From Hymenolepis diminuta (Eukaryota > Platyhelminthes > Cestoda > Cyclophyllidea > Hymenolepididae), in NCBI GenBank assembly GCA_900708905.1, contig CAADRB010000014.1, forward strand, positions 399,550-463,549: a stretch of 64,000 bases of DNA, read 5' to 3'. Position 1 is the stretch's first letter, and every line of letters starts with the position of its first letter. A program made the translations under genes and the position numbers. This document shows, piece after piece, positions 38,986-51,539 of the stretch. A model generated the notes under the pieces. The model ran no database searches. It saw only the letters and a list, made by a program, of their open reading frames with translations, and had not been told where the DNA came from.

Positions 38986-40454
38986 TTTTCCGGTGTTTGA
39001 GAAGACAAATAATCCTATAAGATAATTCACGGTTTACAGTTTTGATATATTTATTGTGAGAATACAATTTACTTTTGAACGCATGCTAATTTTAATGTCT
39101 AGTTCTTCACCGCTAATTATTTACATGTTGCACGTTTCGGTCTAAGTCAGCAATGCACAGTCCTTAATTAACTCAATATTGTCAATTTTTATGAAGCGAC
39201 AACTAATACAATACTATACGCATGATTACAGGGTACGTCTGAAAGTATGATTTTAAAGGATGTTGAATATAACTTTTAAAGTGTCAGAAATTAACATGTG
39301 ACTTCTTCATTATTTTTCGCTTCTCACAGTAAAAATTTAAAATTTCCTACTATGTACTCGCAATTTACACTTATACTTCAAAAAATAAGACTTTGTAGGA
39401 GGGAATTTATTTATATTACATATTGCAATAATAGTGTAAAAAAGAAAAATATTTGCTGGCAAATGTTAAATTTTTCCGATTAAAATTTGACGAACTAATA
39501 AATGATTTTTTTAAATTTGTAATTTAATTAGAGGTAAGTATAGACATTTATTTGAATTATTGAATTTTCAATCTGGTAGCTCGTAGATGTGCTCATTCGA
39601 GGATTCAGACAACAATTTTTCAACTAATTTCACCCAGTTTGGACTCCACAATTTCATAGTACCTAAAAACAGGAAAATTTCAACTGCCTTGATTCAATAA
39701 TTCCGATTCAAATTTTCCATTCTTCTACTCCCTGGGAGCAAATTGGGGATCACGTGTGGTGAATACGCAGTTATCTAGATAAATCGATACGAGCTATTCT
39801 TTTGATTGGGAATAATTGTTATTGTCTCTCACTGGAGAAAGACTGAAAGCAAATGAAGGCTGGGAAATTAATTATTTATGAAATAAAAGTATACTACTCT
39901 GGTTAGGATGAGGCGACTATTATTAAGACGTAAAACTATATTTTAATATTTTGCTGGGTCTAACATAAGCGAATTGGAAGCTTGAAAGAGGGTTAAAGTG
40001 GGTTCCGTGTAATACTTTAATCCCCAAAAAATCACCAGGTTTGTAAATTTTAACAAATTTTATAACTTGTCGGTGCAGTGAAAAGTTAAAAAATCAGTTA
40101 TAGCGGAGCAGTTACATAGGAAGGAAGGTCATAAGTATAGAATCATGGTCACGGGTTCTATAATTAAATTCGACTTACTTAAGAAGCTGTGTTTGCCTTT
40201 ACTTCTAGGTGTAGCGTGAGTTCGTTAATATTTTTACTTTTGCCACTGTTCTGATTGATCATCACAGGAGAATTCCCTATTTAATCTTCTGTAAAACTAA
40301 GTTTCTCTATGCTATAGTATTGCTAGGAGATTTATATGCTCACTTTGAATAGCCAGGGAAAAAATTAACTCAAACTCAGAGTGATAATACGGGACAGCAG
40401 TTATTCAAAGATATTTTATTAAATAAACGAAGGCATTTTACAGAGATGCAAATT
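38986..40454. other. Gene-free AT-rich sequence
   Basis: Nothing supported. Confidence 0.6.
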
Positions 40455-40853
40455 GTTTTCATAATATTGGCATCCAGGGATCAAAATACCGCCAGACCGA
40501 TAACAATTTCGTCCCCAATAACTGTCAAGGTCTCATGAGCAGTGTGCAGCCTTTTCTTAAAAAGGATGATGAGTGACTTTGAGACAACCTGCGGGAATTG
40601 ACGTTCTAGAGACAAAACATAAACACTGCAGCTGTGGATTTTATTCTGTCAGCTTTCAACCGGAATCATACTCAGGCTGGTATATTTTAGTGTTTTTCTT
40701 GAGTCCAGAAGCTGGAACTATAAAATATCGCTTTTGTCCCTGAGTGACATCAGCACTGTCAATATTAAATGTATGTATGTCTAGGCCGTCTGTTAACTTG
40801 GATGACTGAGCTTTCAGATCAGTCCTCATGAGTAACGAGATAAAGTGAAACAA
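40455..40853 (-). other. Coding-like relic, unrecognised
   Basis: Minus strand gives SSKLTDGLDIHTFNID and QKRYFIVPASGL in one frame (40656-40853), a stop, and then in the same direction FPQVVSKSLIILFKKRLH and LTVIGDEIVIGLAVF. Amino-acid composition is more protein-like than in surrounding AT-rich DNA and GC is raised. No family recognised. Could be a fragment of a retroelement or of a dead gene. Confidence 0.2.
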
Positions 40854-41099
40854 TAAATTGTGAATTTATTGACCTATTTTGATTTCTCGAAAACTAAATA
40901 GCTAAATTCTTCCCTTTAAAAGTGATTGAAGTGATTCCAAAATGCTTTTTATTGATTTATATTTTTAATAAGTAGAAACTTTTTCAGAATTATTGCAGCT
41001 CATTTCCAATTAATTTATATTTATTTTTTCATCGATTTTTATTTACACTCAAGCTAAACTTAATCAGGTAACGAATGCTTTCTCCGATGCGATATTAGC

Positions 41100-41230
41100 T
41101 CCGGGGTATCTAGAGTCTCTTTGATTAGAAACTGGATTTCTACCACCAACCTTGTTGACCAGATTTAACTAGTGTAGCTGATTTCGAACCGGTGATTTCT
41201 GACCCCATTAATCGCTGCGCCACTGGCAGA
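41100..41230 (-). mobile_element. tRNA-derived SINE (copy B) with intact A and B boxes
   Basis: On the minus strand from 41230: CTGCCAGTGGCGCAGCGATTAA (A-box), then about 20 nt later CCGGTTCGAAATCAG at 41178-41192, an excellent RNA polymerase III B-box (GGTTCGAAATC), then a body with TTAAATCTGGTCAACAAGG. This is the clearest evidence that the family descends from a tRNA gene. The rest does not fold as a functional tRNA by eye. Confidence 0.72.
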
Positions 41231-44200
41231 ATTTTTAATACCTTCTTGTACTCTTTATTATGATCATATTAATCATTATTTATATTATACTCCACATTTG
41301 GGTGAATTTTCTTACCACAAGTGATCATGATGCATGCGTTTCTCCCCTAATGCCAGATAGCCTTACTCTTTCAAAAAATGCCTCCTATTATAACAGACAG
41401 GATAAATTTGGGACTTTATTTCATCTTTTTTGGGAACTGTAATAATTAAAAGTGTTTGTTACCAGGGCAGTGACTTTAAAATAAATGCTGCTGCTTGCCA
41501 ATAAATTCAAGAGTGAAGGCTTAGGGACATCTAAATAATGAATTAAGAAGTAGCAAACGCTGACATAAAGACGTTTTTGCAGCAAAATGTCAATCACAAT
41601 ACGCTCATAAAGGATTTGAAATGTATATTAAATTTGAAGTTCACCGTGAAAAAAGGCATTAAATTTACATTGACTTATTTTACTCAATGAATTTTTTGCA
41701 GAAAATCAGTATCAGATGCTACAATAATTTCTATAATTCAATTTACTATATATTTATTTTGTGAAAAAAATACTGAAAATGTTTTTCAAATATGTATATA
41801 TATATTTGGCGGTTTACTCCCCTCACTAAGCTTAAAAATTAATTCCGGAGGAATTTACGCAAAATTTTTTACTAAATTAAGAAGAGATTATAACGTTATT
41901 ACTGCCAGGCGCATTAAATCCAGGATTAACTAAGGTCTATAAGGATGGCATAAGCATCCTATGGCGGTAATAGGCTGCGCTTAGTGTTAATAATACCGTT
42001 ATTAACAGTCAATTACAATTATAATCTAATGATAAATTCTATTAGATTTGTTTAAACAGCCAATGTATTTTTAGTTGAAGCAAATCCCTACGCTGCTTAA
42101 ACTTTAGCACAAAGTGTTTCAGTTCCGCACCCCAGCGCTAACATGCTTTTATGTTACACAGTAGAGGAGTAAATATGTAGATTCATCGAAAAGCAGTTGA
42201 TTAATAAACATACCAATTTCTAATTTCATTTAAGTTAAATGAGGATAGTGCTGGGATCAGCACACGAGGGCGGAAAATATATCAAAAATTGTTCTACCAA
42301 GTTGAAACAAAAACCATTACTGAATAATAAGATTAAGACAATGCGCGTTGTTAAAATATGTTCATTGCAGATGGGAAACAAAAGGTCCCAATTCTGTATG
42401 TAATAAATTGAAAAAGGGCTAACTATCAGAGTAAAGATCAATGTAAAATCACTAAAAACGGGGAAAAAATGAGAAACATCTTAAAGACCAAGGAACAAGT
42501 CATAAGCGAAATGGAGTGGCGATCAACATTCTTGTGATAGAAAACGGGAAGAATCTCTTAAATAAATTAAAGTTACGGATAATTGTGATTCACGGACTAG
42601 GTCAATAAAATTATGTTGTAATACTTATTTTATTGCTGAAACTCTACGTGAAAATTACCTTTCTTCCGGAAATCACAGCAATTAGGGCTGGCCTGGCTGA
42701 AACATTTATATAATCAATCTCTATAAATTAGTCGGCATTTCTATGCGATAAAGTAATTAGGAAAAAAATTAAGGTAGCAGTATGTTTTGATTGCTTTTAA
42801 TAAAATGAAAATATTTTTAAATACAAACATAGCAGTAAGTGAATATGCATATTATTGATAATCAAATCAGAAAAAATAGTGACTGCCCCGTGATTGTTCA
42901 TGTCATTTCTCAGTCTAAACAGCCTCCTTAAAAGTGCCTTAGTTTAGATTTAAATAAAAGTCCACTTTCAAATACAGGGTTTAAACCTGTAATCGGCTCT
43001 CCTTGTTAAAACTCTCTTTTCGCGACGATGGTCGTAATACACTAATGGTCTATCTCAACTTCGTTATTATTATTTGGGAAAGGCTGCTGTCTCCTGATAG
43101 CCTCTAAGATCATTAGATAAAAAAGGGGATAATTCGACCACATTAAAATAAAAATTTTTCAATTGTTCATCCAAACTAATAAACAACCTTGTACATAATA
43201 CTGAACAACTTTTTCAGAGAACTAAATATTGCTCTATAAAGTTTTAAAATCTTTAAATTTATCCTCCATGCTATTTTTGTAAATATTGAGTGATTTTTAG
43301 CTGGAATTACGTTAGTTGACGATGGGGTTTTGAAAGAGAACTCATTATTTTAAAAACTGACCAAGAAAATGTTCTTGAAAACAAATAAATTTAAACAAAT
43401 TATGAAAAGCAGCAAGAAATTCTTAAGAAACACGTGAAACATGGAAAAATTATACCGCAAAAACAGCGGAAAGGCTTCTTAAAACTAATGGAACAGTTTA
43501 CGAAGTAGCTGAATCTGAATCCTGGACAATCAGAAATCTCTACTGCGAATTTTGGTCTAACAATTTTGTTTTACAGATCAACAATTTTGCTATGACTTAG
43601 AAACGGACCTTTCTTCTAATAAATGGTTTGTCAAATGCAAGGAATTATGTTCAGAAAAAACTTGCCTGACATGTTTTATACGTATGCATTTATATATGGT
43701 CAGAGTTTTGCAACCAGGAGCAAGTAGGGAAGATTAGCAGCAACAAATTTAACATAGTGCAATTCACTACAACTTACTCAAGGTAAACTGGAATGAATAT
43801 ACTATAAATACATTGCTAAAAATGACGTGGGCTATTGATTTAAATTTATTTATTTCAGTTAATAGCAGTTTGGAGTCATTTTAAATGACTATTTTATCCC
43901 TTAATTTCCCTTCTACCTCTGCCATTTCTGTTCTATTATCTTTGAAAATATCACCAACTTTCTGTTTAATTTGTTAGCAAACAATCTCAGGATAATGAGA
44001 TGAAAAAATCTTGCTAGCAATGTAGCTATTTTCAACTCGCTGATAATTCTTTTTTTGGATATTTACTTCATTATTATATGAATGAGCCAAATTAAATACG
44101 TTCAAATTAACCACACAAAATTGCTGATTCGGATGGTAAATTGAAATAGTTTTCAAACCTTCCACGAAAGGTTCTGCAGACGAGGCTGAATTTAATTATT

Positions 44201-44599
44201 TAATTAAATATCTGTTAAATAAAAATATCTAGACAATTATTTAGCTTAGGTTCCAACTACGCAGAAATTATATTACTTAGAAATAAATCGGTTCGCTTTC
44301 ATGTTGAAAATGCGAAGACTATATATTTTAAATTTTTGCGGAGCCAAGCGATTCTAATTTAATTTGAAATTATCTGTCAGAAGTGACCCACTATTTGAAC
44401 TTTTAGTGCACTCACGGTCTGCTTGACCTATTTGTTAAATTAGACCAAAACAGTTAATGCATAGTAAGCACTCGATAAACATTATGTTAGATGGTTCCCA
44501 TTGCGACACTGTGACGCATAAACTGGGTTAAATCAGTTAACTAATAATATGTTATTAAAAGCATACCTTCCTAAATTTCTTCTCCTCTGTCCTCTTTTT
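41231..44599. other. Gene-free AT-rich sequence
   Basis: Besides R4 copy 2 (43010-43180), only chance open frames. Confidence 0.55.
43010..43180. repeat. Dispersed repeat family R4, copy 2
   Basis: GGGAAAGGCTGCTGTCTCCTGATAGCCTCTAAGATCATTAGATAAAAAAGGGGATAATTC-type landmarks (read in pieces) align with 29100-29270 and with 44600-44700. No coding signal. Confidence 0.45.
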
Positions 44600-44700
44600 C
44601 TTCAATCGTCTAACTCAATTTTTATTCTTCTGCTTTTGAGAAAGGTTACTGTATCCTCCTAGTCTCTAAGTGGAACAATATCTATATATATGTAGGGTGC
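44600..44700. repeat. Dispersed repeat family R4, copy 3 (partial)
   Basis: GCTTTTGAGAAAGGTTACTGTATCCTCCTAGTCTCTAAG resembles the R4 segment at about 43076-43115 (read in pieces). The rest is not alignable. It lies about 180 nt before the mariner relic. Confidence 0.35.
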
Positions 44701-44879
44701 GTAGGGTAACTGAGGGCATATTTTTGTAATTTAAATAAGCCCGTTAATAATTAATGTACTCTTCGTATCAGAAGGTTCCATGACCGATACTACTATAACC
44801 AATTAAACGGAAAGACACGTTGTTCAATATTGTCTATAAAGGCGAAATGCATGAATTTATAAATCGCACTGTCAACGTC

Positions 44880-45755
44880 CTGACTTACTCACTCAGAACA
44901 CCTGAGTTTGTAAGAAGAGTGCATGGCATGGCATGATGGACGAAAATTCTGAGAAGTCAATGCACGAAATCTTGCCAAACATCCTCAAGGTCCTAACGTA
45001 ACAATAAAAAATGTCGTTCATCAGGACCTCAGATATAAATCCTACATTCTTAGGCGAGATCGTCAGTTAATGTCGACAAAAATAACTCGAGAAAGTCGTT
45101 TAATGTGTGCAAAACAATTCTTAAACAAATTGAAACACCCGGAAGAAAAGGAACGTCTTTGGTTTTCCTCCGATGAAAAATGCTTCCATCAGGATAGAAA
45201 AGTTAATCGAAGAAATGATAGATGGCTATGTACTGGCGGACCACATCAAAGTTCCAACCCTTATGCACAGGAAGTTTCCAGCAGTAGTGATGATTTTCGG
45301 TGTCTTTAGCAGTGAAGGACTCCTCCATTTCTTAAACAGAGCCGTTGAGTCAATGCAGATGCAGATGCCCTTGTGGAGACTCTTCAACCCATTGTTATTA
45401 AGCCGCCTTGGATAGACATCGTAGCCAATGAAGGAAGAGCCTATGTCATCCAACAAGGTTCGGTTCCATCCCATAAAGCTAGCAAAATCCAGGATTGGGT
45501 GACCAAGAATTTTCATTTTAATGTCACATAAAAATTCTTATGGCCTCCCTCCCTATGGCCTCATCAGATCTTAATCCTTATTAAATATGGTGTCGAAGAA
45601 GAAGTCAATAAGCGTCCCCATAACACCAAATCCTTCTCTCTGATGGAAGCAATAGTCCGAGGAATGGAGGACATCAATAAAGGCCACCTAATCTCTCAAA
45701 GGTTGCAATTGCTTTGGAACTCGTATTGAGTAGATGATAGAAGCCAAAGGAGGTT
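44880..45755 (+). mobile_element. Tc1/mariner-superfamily transposase relic (copy 1)
   Basis: Broken DNA-transposon transposase spread over frames. In order: helix-turn-helix remnant (VNARNLAKHPQGPNVTIKNV, then DLRYKSYILRRD); first catalytic region FSSDEKCFHQDRKVNRRNDRW (about 45163-45230); middle LMHRKFPAVVMIFGVFSSEG in another frame; second catalytic region YVIQQGSVPSHKASKIQDW, where the usual QQD has become QQG; LWPPSLWPH followed by loss of the SPDLNP motif; and a C-terminal EEEVNKRPHNTKS plus GHLISQRLQLLW stretch. At least two frameshifts and a TAA are present. Wording resembles the mariner group that reads PHNTK near its C-terminus (perhaps the maT/DD37D clade; uncertain). I could not define terminal inverted repeats. 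Non-functional. Confidence 0.88.
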
Positions 45756-45942
45756 ATATAGAATAAAACCCAGTTTAATAGGTGTTATGTTTATTTTTTG
45801 CGTTCAAAGAAATTATAAGTTTCACCCCTAAGGAGTAAAAGGTCCTCGGATGCTTTGCACACTTTGTATAACATCTCTTAACCTAATTTGACCGTACTAC
45901 TAAAGTAGCTTTACTATTGAGATTAGTGCTACTTTAAGTTTT

Positions 45943-46004
45943 NNNNNNNNNNNNNNNNNNNNNNNNNNNNNNNNNNNNNNNNNNNNNNNNNNNNNNNNNN
46001 NNNN
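45943..46004. other. Assembly gap (62 N)
   Basis: Run of N followed by a TATATATA tract. The gap lies about 190 nt after the mariner relic. Its true size is unknown, and it limits conclusions on where the transposon ends. Confidence 0.99.
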
Positions 46005-49000
46005 TATATATATGCCTAAGCGAATCAAAACCCATATTTCACATTTCACATGGCATCAGCCTTGGAGCAATTGCAAATTCGAAAAGGGATACACAGAACA
46101 AAGTTAGATAAGTTTTTGTTATTGAGTCAAATTTTTCTAAAATTGAAATTATGGTTCTATTATAAATATGTATACAGTTAGTAGATTAAAATATATTTAT
46201 GACAAAAAGAAAAATAAAAAATCTATATAAGAGAAAAATTAATTTTTCTTGTCATTTAAAAGGTGATTTAAAATTAAACACAAATGTAAAACAATTATTT
46301 GAAAAATATTTTCTCCAAATATTTAACTTATTTTATTAATAAAAATTTGCAGCACCTGAAGCATTCGCACCTGGTAGTGCGAATGAAGTAGATTGACGTA
46401 AATACTGAACTGTGGAAAACATCACTATTTTCCTAGTACAGCAATCAACAGCAACTTCCAAAGACTGATTTCCGATTGTTTCAAGCCTTAAAAGAGACAG
46501 AGATGGTTAAAACGCCACATTTAAAATGTTTAGTCTTAATGCTGACACCGAATTCGACGCGGGTTTCTTCAAAAGATTGTTTAGAAAAGAAATGACATAT
46601 GTCCTTGAATTTTAAAACCAGAAATTAGCCAATCTAACAATTTTACCTCACCTTACCTCTAACAGATGCGTGTACTAATGCTCGGCAAGTGCAATTAGTC
46701 ACCATTCTCCGGCGCATCATCTTGTTATATTTGTCTAGAATCGTTATAAGCCAGAAGAATAAAAGTGTTATCAGATTTCCTTAATCAAATATTAAAGCTT
46801 ACATTTTTAAAAAACTTAAGAAAAATATCTCTTTATTTTTGCAATTTAATGCATCTATTCAATAACGTCGTGTACGAGAAAGTTAAGTTTTTGACATTTT
46901 CCCAAGAATCTAACAATATTTGCCCTTTCCAGGCAGCCGCCAGTTAAGGGGGCACTAGACAACAAGTTTTCCCACTTTGAATATCAGGCGTTCAGTACAG
47001 CCTTATAATTATCATTTGAATTCGTCATTTTGCAGATTGCTTTATTAAATACATTCATATAGAATATGCCCACGCAAATATTTGCTTATTAACTGCAGAA
47101 AAATTTCTATTTAATATAAATAAAAAAATTAAACTGAAAATTTATTTTCAACGCATAATTGCAAACATAAACGGACAACAAAAGATTAAGCATACTATAT
47201 AAAATGTGGATCTTTCTCGTAAAATCAGAGAAACCATGGAGAAAAATGATATTGTGAGTTTTAGCATGCCCTGAAGTTAATCTGGTAAAAACATTACAAG
47301 CTTTCTTTATCATCTGTAATCAGCAAATAGCATTCAGGCAGAGTGAAATACAAGAATGCTGAACCGTAGTAGGAAATTGTGTTTACACTGTTTAATAAAG
47401 CGGTCAACTATCTAGGAAATTAACACTACTTCGTATTTTCTTGTCACTTATTATGGGAAGAAAATTACAAGTAATGCTCTGTGTTTCTTTTACAAGGTCA
47501 TCATAACTCAAATTTCCTTTTGAGCAGTTGTCACCAAAAGCCTACAGTTAGAAAATAGTAATAAATAAAAATATCCTACTGCTATCAAAATTCAAGAATT
47601 AATTCATATTAGAAAATATTTTTTTACTCCAATTTATCAATTATTGCTATGGTCATCTGAAAGTGATACTACTAATTATTTATAATTTAAGTATTAAGCA
47701 ATTTCCAATTTTTAAAGTGCATTTGCTACAAAGTGTCATTCGAAGTAAAATCCTCCCATTATTATTTCGTGTTCAAGTATGTATGAATGAATAAAAATTC
47801 AAAATTTCTTTTTCTTAAAAAAATTGAATTCAGTTAACGAGTCCAGATGCATAATATTAATATAAGCTTAATAGAGTAAATCGACGAAAGTAAAAGGAAG
47901 TACACAACTCAGAACGTGGCGATTGAGTTGTGCTGATTTTGAACCGCGGATCGAGATGTAGGTTGCCCTTCGCTGTCAAACGAGTTAAAACTGATTTGCA
48001 TGACCTGAAAAAATAAATAATGAATACAAAGCTTCGTTTACTATACTGAACAATTAAGACTCGAGCCTTCGAGCCAAAGCTGCAAAGAAAAATCAAAAGT
48101 GTACCATAGGAGTAAAGGAGGTAAGATTGACCGTGTGTTTTCTTTAATTTAGTAGACAAATATCAAATTTCTCTCATATTCAAATTAAATCTCTAAAGAT
48201 TCACATATCTTAAAACCTTATTTTATGAGAGCATTTGGTAGGCTAAATAAATGCGAACGTTTGGTAATATACGATTTTTACCAAATTAAATCAAAATTTT
48301 GTTTGTTTCTGTAGGGTTTCTAACCAGTAAAATAGTCGATGGCTAACCTAAGCAAATGTTCCATATGTATGAAAATTCAAACATTTTCAAATCAATTCAG
48401 CTTAACATCAGATGAGTACGAAGTCTAAACAGGTTAAAGCCAAAAAATATATGCACTAGCTTGGAACCAATTATAGAGTGTTTCAAAAAAGCTATTCATA
48501 AAAAGTTTTCCAGTTCACCTTCGTTTTTAAAATCTTGAATTTTAATTTGATCTTAGTATAATTTCATTAAATACACGTATTTGATTTAAATTTTTCTAAA
48601 TCCTGCTTCTCAAACGGTCTAAATAATTATAATCAAAACTGATCTTATATATTAACCCCCAATAAAAATAAATTTAATTATCAAAGCATTATGAGATTAT
48701 TAGGGGTTGCTTTTGCAAAAGAATATATCCTTCACAATTATTCAATTCTCCGGATTTTAAATCACTCACTTTTGCACTGGTTCTGAAAATGAATTTTGCA
48801 TCAGGATAATGGAAGATTCAACTGACTCAGTGGTAGGTGAATTCAACTCTTACCGCCAACTTGCATGATAATTTGTTGTTTTTCTGTCGATCAACCATTC
48901 TCCAACATCCTCTCACCAGTAAATATTCTGTTTAATTAATTCCTTTTGAAGAGAAGAAAAAAATAAATAAACAAGATTCACACGATGGATCGATAAGAGA

Positions 49001-49276
49001 ATGGAGTAGTGGAGTAACTAGCATCATCATATACAGATTAATCGAGAACGTCTTAAAAGAAGAAACACATGTAGAGAAGAAATTTTTAATTATTATGACT
49101 CTTGGAACATGCGATTTTACCTTTTAAGATTAAGATATTACTTCACGGTTATTGTTATAAATTTTGATTATATTTCTCTATGGTTGGTTATAAGAGTTGC
49201 TAGTCATCGAAAAAATTTCATTTGGTTTGTCCTCAGTAATGAGAGCATGGTAGATAAGGATAATACCCAAGATTAG
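46005..49276. other. Gene-free sequence downstream of the kinesin-2 pseudogene
   Basis: Would be expected to hold the C-terminal tail exon of the kinesin gene if it were complete; none was recognised. Contains SINE copy H at 47905-48010. Confidence 0.45.
47905..48010 (-). mobile_element. tRNA-derived SINE fragment (copy H)
   Basis: Minus strand shows AACTCGTTTGACAGCGAAGG, then CATCTCGATCCGCGGTTCAAAATCAGCACAACTC. The B-box part (CGCGGTTCAAAATCAGC) matches copy B (CCGGTTCGAAATCAGC) and the following ACTC/TAGTTAAATC region is similar. The open frame across this piece on the minus strand is a by-product of the SINE, not a gene. Confidence 0.55.
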
Positions 49277-49501
49277 TCAAGAGCTGCATCTTGACTTAGA
49301 ATTTAAGTTAGCCTTCTTTAGAAAAAACCAGTCGATAATAAGGTTCTGTAATCCTGTTTCTCGTTGAAGCTTTTGAATATTATCTTTCAAGTCATCCATC
49401 TCGCTCTAGTTATCATTTTTAAGGTCCTCTAATTCAACTTTTTCTCGGAAGTACATCGTTGTAACCTTTTGGAGCTGTTTGGGCTTGATGACAGCTTCTT
49501 C
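49277..49501 (-). pseudogene. Kinesin-2 pseudogene exon: distal stalk with in-frame TAG
   Basis: Reads EEAVIKPKQLQKVTTMY, VELEDLKNDN, TAG (49406-49408), SEMDDLKDNIQKLQRE, then LQNLIIDWFFLKKANL, running to TGA at 49277-49279. It aligns with KIF3-type QEEAQGKTKKLKKVWTML to LQMLIIDNFIP; the stop sits at the conserved Gln. The family then has an NFIP-x-x-YQ motif, which is degraded here. The prior exon ends in phase 0 but every AG just upstream (TCAAAAAAG, AAG, AAG) gives the wrong phase, so the original acceptor appears lost. The C-terminal tail exons were not found. Confidence 0.82.
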
Positions 49502-50314
49502 TTTTTTGATAAAATTAAAAAAGCAGAAAACATTATTTCCATTGTGAAAAAAAACAAAATTTTGTCGCTTACGAAAGAATGCTGCCTAACATATTTTTAC
49601 AAAAAATGTGGTTATTAAATGGTTGGACAGACGACAAAATTTTGTTGCATTGATAGGTAAAAATGACCTTTTAGTCTATTAATAGATGAATAATGCATTA
49701 TTGGATGCTAAAAGTGAATGAAAGGATGATAGACGATGAAAAGTAAATGAGAGTGAGAGAGACGGTTATCGATTATTTAGTTTGATAGACCTATTATTCG
49801 AACAGATTATATTACTATTATAAACATGCAAAATTATCTTTAGTGAAACACCTCAAAACAATATAACCTACTATTATTTAATTTATTAGTATATATTTAA
49901 TTCTAACACTGAAACCAGATAGGCTATAAACGAACATTTAATCCATAGAACAGTAAACGTAGAACTCCCATTTTAAAAGTGTTTAATTCTATTTGAACAT
50001 TTACGGACGCCCTGATTATAATTGCAATCGGCTTTTAAAGTCAACTAATAAATTACAGGTACTTGCTTCGTCATTCTGTACAATCATTTTGGTCGGAATA
50101 ATTTTTGTCCAAGTGAGTGTGCTGACTAAGCATTAGGCGCTCCTGAAATCTCGGGACTTTCAAAAAAGTAAAGACACATTAAGGTTTGCTTATTCATCCA
50201 GATAAAAGCAATGGTATTTGATCAAAACACAACGAACATGCTCACATGAAAAATTTATATATCTGAGGTGTTCTGTATATTATGGATTCTAACATGCCAT
50301 TTAACTAGCCTTAC

Positions 50315-50578
50315 CAGGAGGGAGTTATATTCCTCTTCAATATTGACTCGTTGTTCACTTTTCTTCCTTAGCCTCTTTCGTAATGCATCAGTTTTATGTT
50401 CTTGAGCATCCAGTTCAACAGCATTATTGTCTAAGAGACGAGTCTGGGATTCAGCTTTCTCTAATAGATTCTCTCCACCAATAATCAGGCCATTTTCAAA
50501 TGACTCCAGTTGTGCACGAATGCATGCTTGTGTTTGACTAAGCCTGACGAGCTCTCGTTCCTTGACATCAAGGTGTCT
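50315..50578 (-). pseudogene. Kinesin-2 pseudogene exon: coiled-coil stalk with IIGGENLLEKAE motif
   Basis: An open block of 264 nt (88 codons) between acceptor CCATTTAG and donor CTG|GTAAGG. It reads HLDVKERELVRLSQTQ, LESFENGLIIGGENLLEKAE, LRKRLRKKSEQRVNIEEEYN. It aligns with KIF3B-type stalk sequence around [22 protein letters not shown] through RLDIEEKYTSLQ, a stretch specific to the heterotrimeric kinesin-2 family. This block has no stop. An intron of about 7.3 kb separates it from the previous exon and contains the second mariner, an LTR-like fragment and two SINE relics. Confidence 0.88.
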
Positions 50579-51039
50579 CTAAATGGAAAAGAACTTCGTG
50601 GTCTGAATTACTTAAACTTGATGCCAACATCTTTGGCCGTTGAGGGCAAATTAACTGTTAGATATCTTATCTGCCCCTTCTGAAGTTTCTTACTTAAATG
50701 AGAATCTTGCGCAGTATTTTCAGCAGGTAATCATTTGTTCAAATATTGTAAATTCCATCTCTCTGTTATATCTGTGATCATTTCTCTCATTTCTCAGAAA
50801 AAATGAGATAAGTTTTAATTTCTGAACAACGCTCATCCTTCGTTGAGATGATGCTAAATACACATCTGTGCTTTTGAAATCAGTCGAACTGAGTCTGCTA
50901 CAAAACAGAGAAATGAATACTTACAATAAGCCTTTTAATCTGGCTAAATATTTTAACAGTTTCAATCACAGAATTCACACGAATGTCAAAGCAAGTCTGT
51001 ATTTCATAAAGCCGTAGACACTGTTTTTAGATTTAATGT

Positions 51040-51071
51040 AATGTATGTATATATGTATATGTATATATACC
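51040..51071. repeat. (TATG/TA)n simple repeat
   Basis: Alternating ATGTATGTATATATGTAT-type tract in a pseudogene intron, upstream of the second mariner. Confidence 0.8.
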
Positions 51072-51539
51072 TATTAATATGGATAGCACAGAGTGCATTA
51101 ATCGGACAAGTGGATGATTAGTTACAGGGGAGGGGAAATAGTATAGGGAAAGAGTAAGGGAAGGGGGCGTTATAGTGAACGTGAATCAGGATAATTAATT
51201 CTTCTAGGTCCGGAGGAAACATGCCGCTTTTTCAAAGGATCTTTTGAAGAGACTTGCGCTGAATCCGATGTTAACATTAGGATTACATTCTACTACATGG
51301 CGGTTCAAAAATTCTTGCCATTTATAAGACCTAAAACGATTACTTCAATTTAGCTTGTTAAGATTGTATGCTTACTTATGGCAATTAATAAAATATTATT
51401 CTTTTTTCAGATTATGCGATAATTATTGTTATTAATAATTATTTCTATCCCTAATGTGCACTCCAAATAAAAAAGCAAAACAAGTACATTTTCCTGTTTG
51501 AATTTCATTAACGAAATACGGCAAGCTCACTTTCAGCAA

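Noticed and set aside
47857..48159. 100-codon minus-strand open frame, considered as a C-terminal kinesin exon
   Set aside because: Its central part is explained by a tRNA-derived SINE (B-box CGCGGTTCAAAATC), and it does not read as a kinesin tail.
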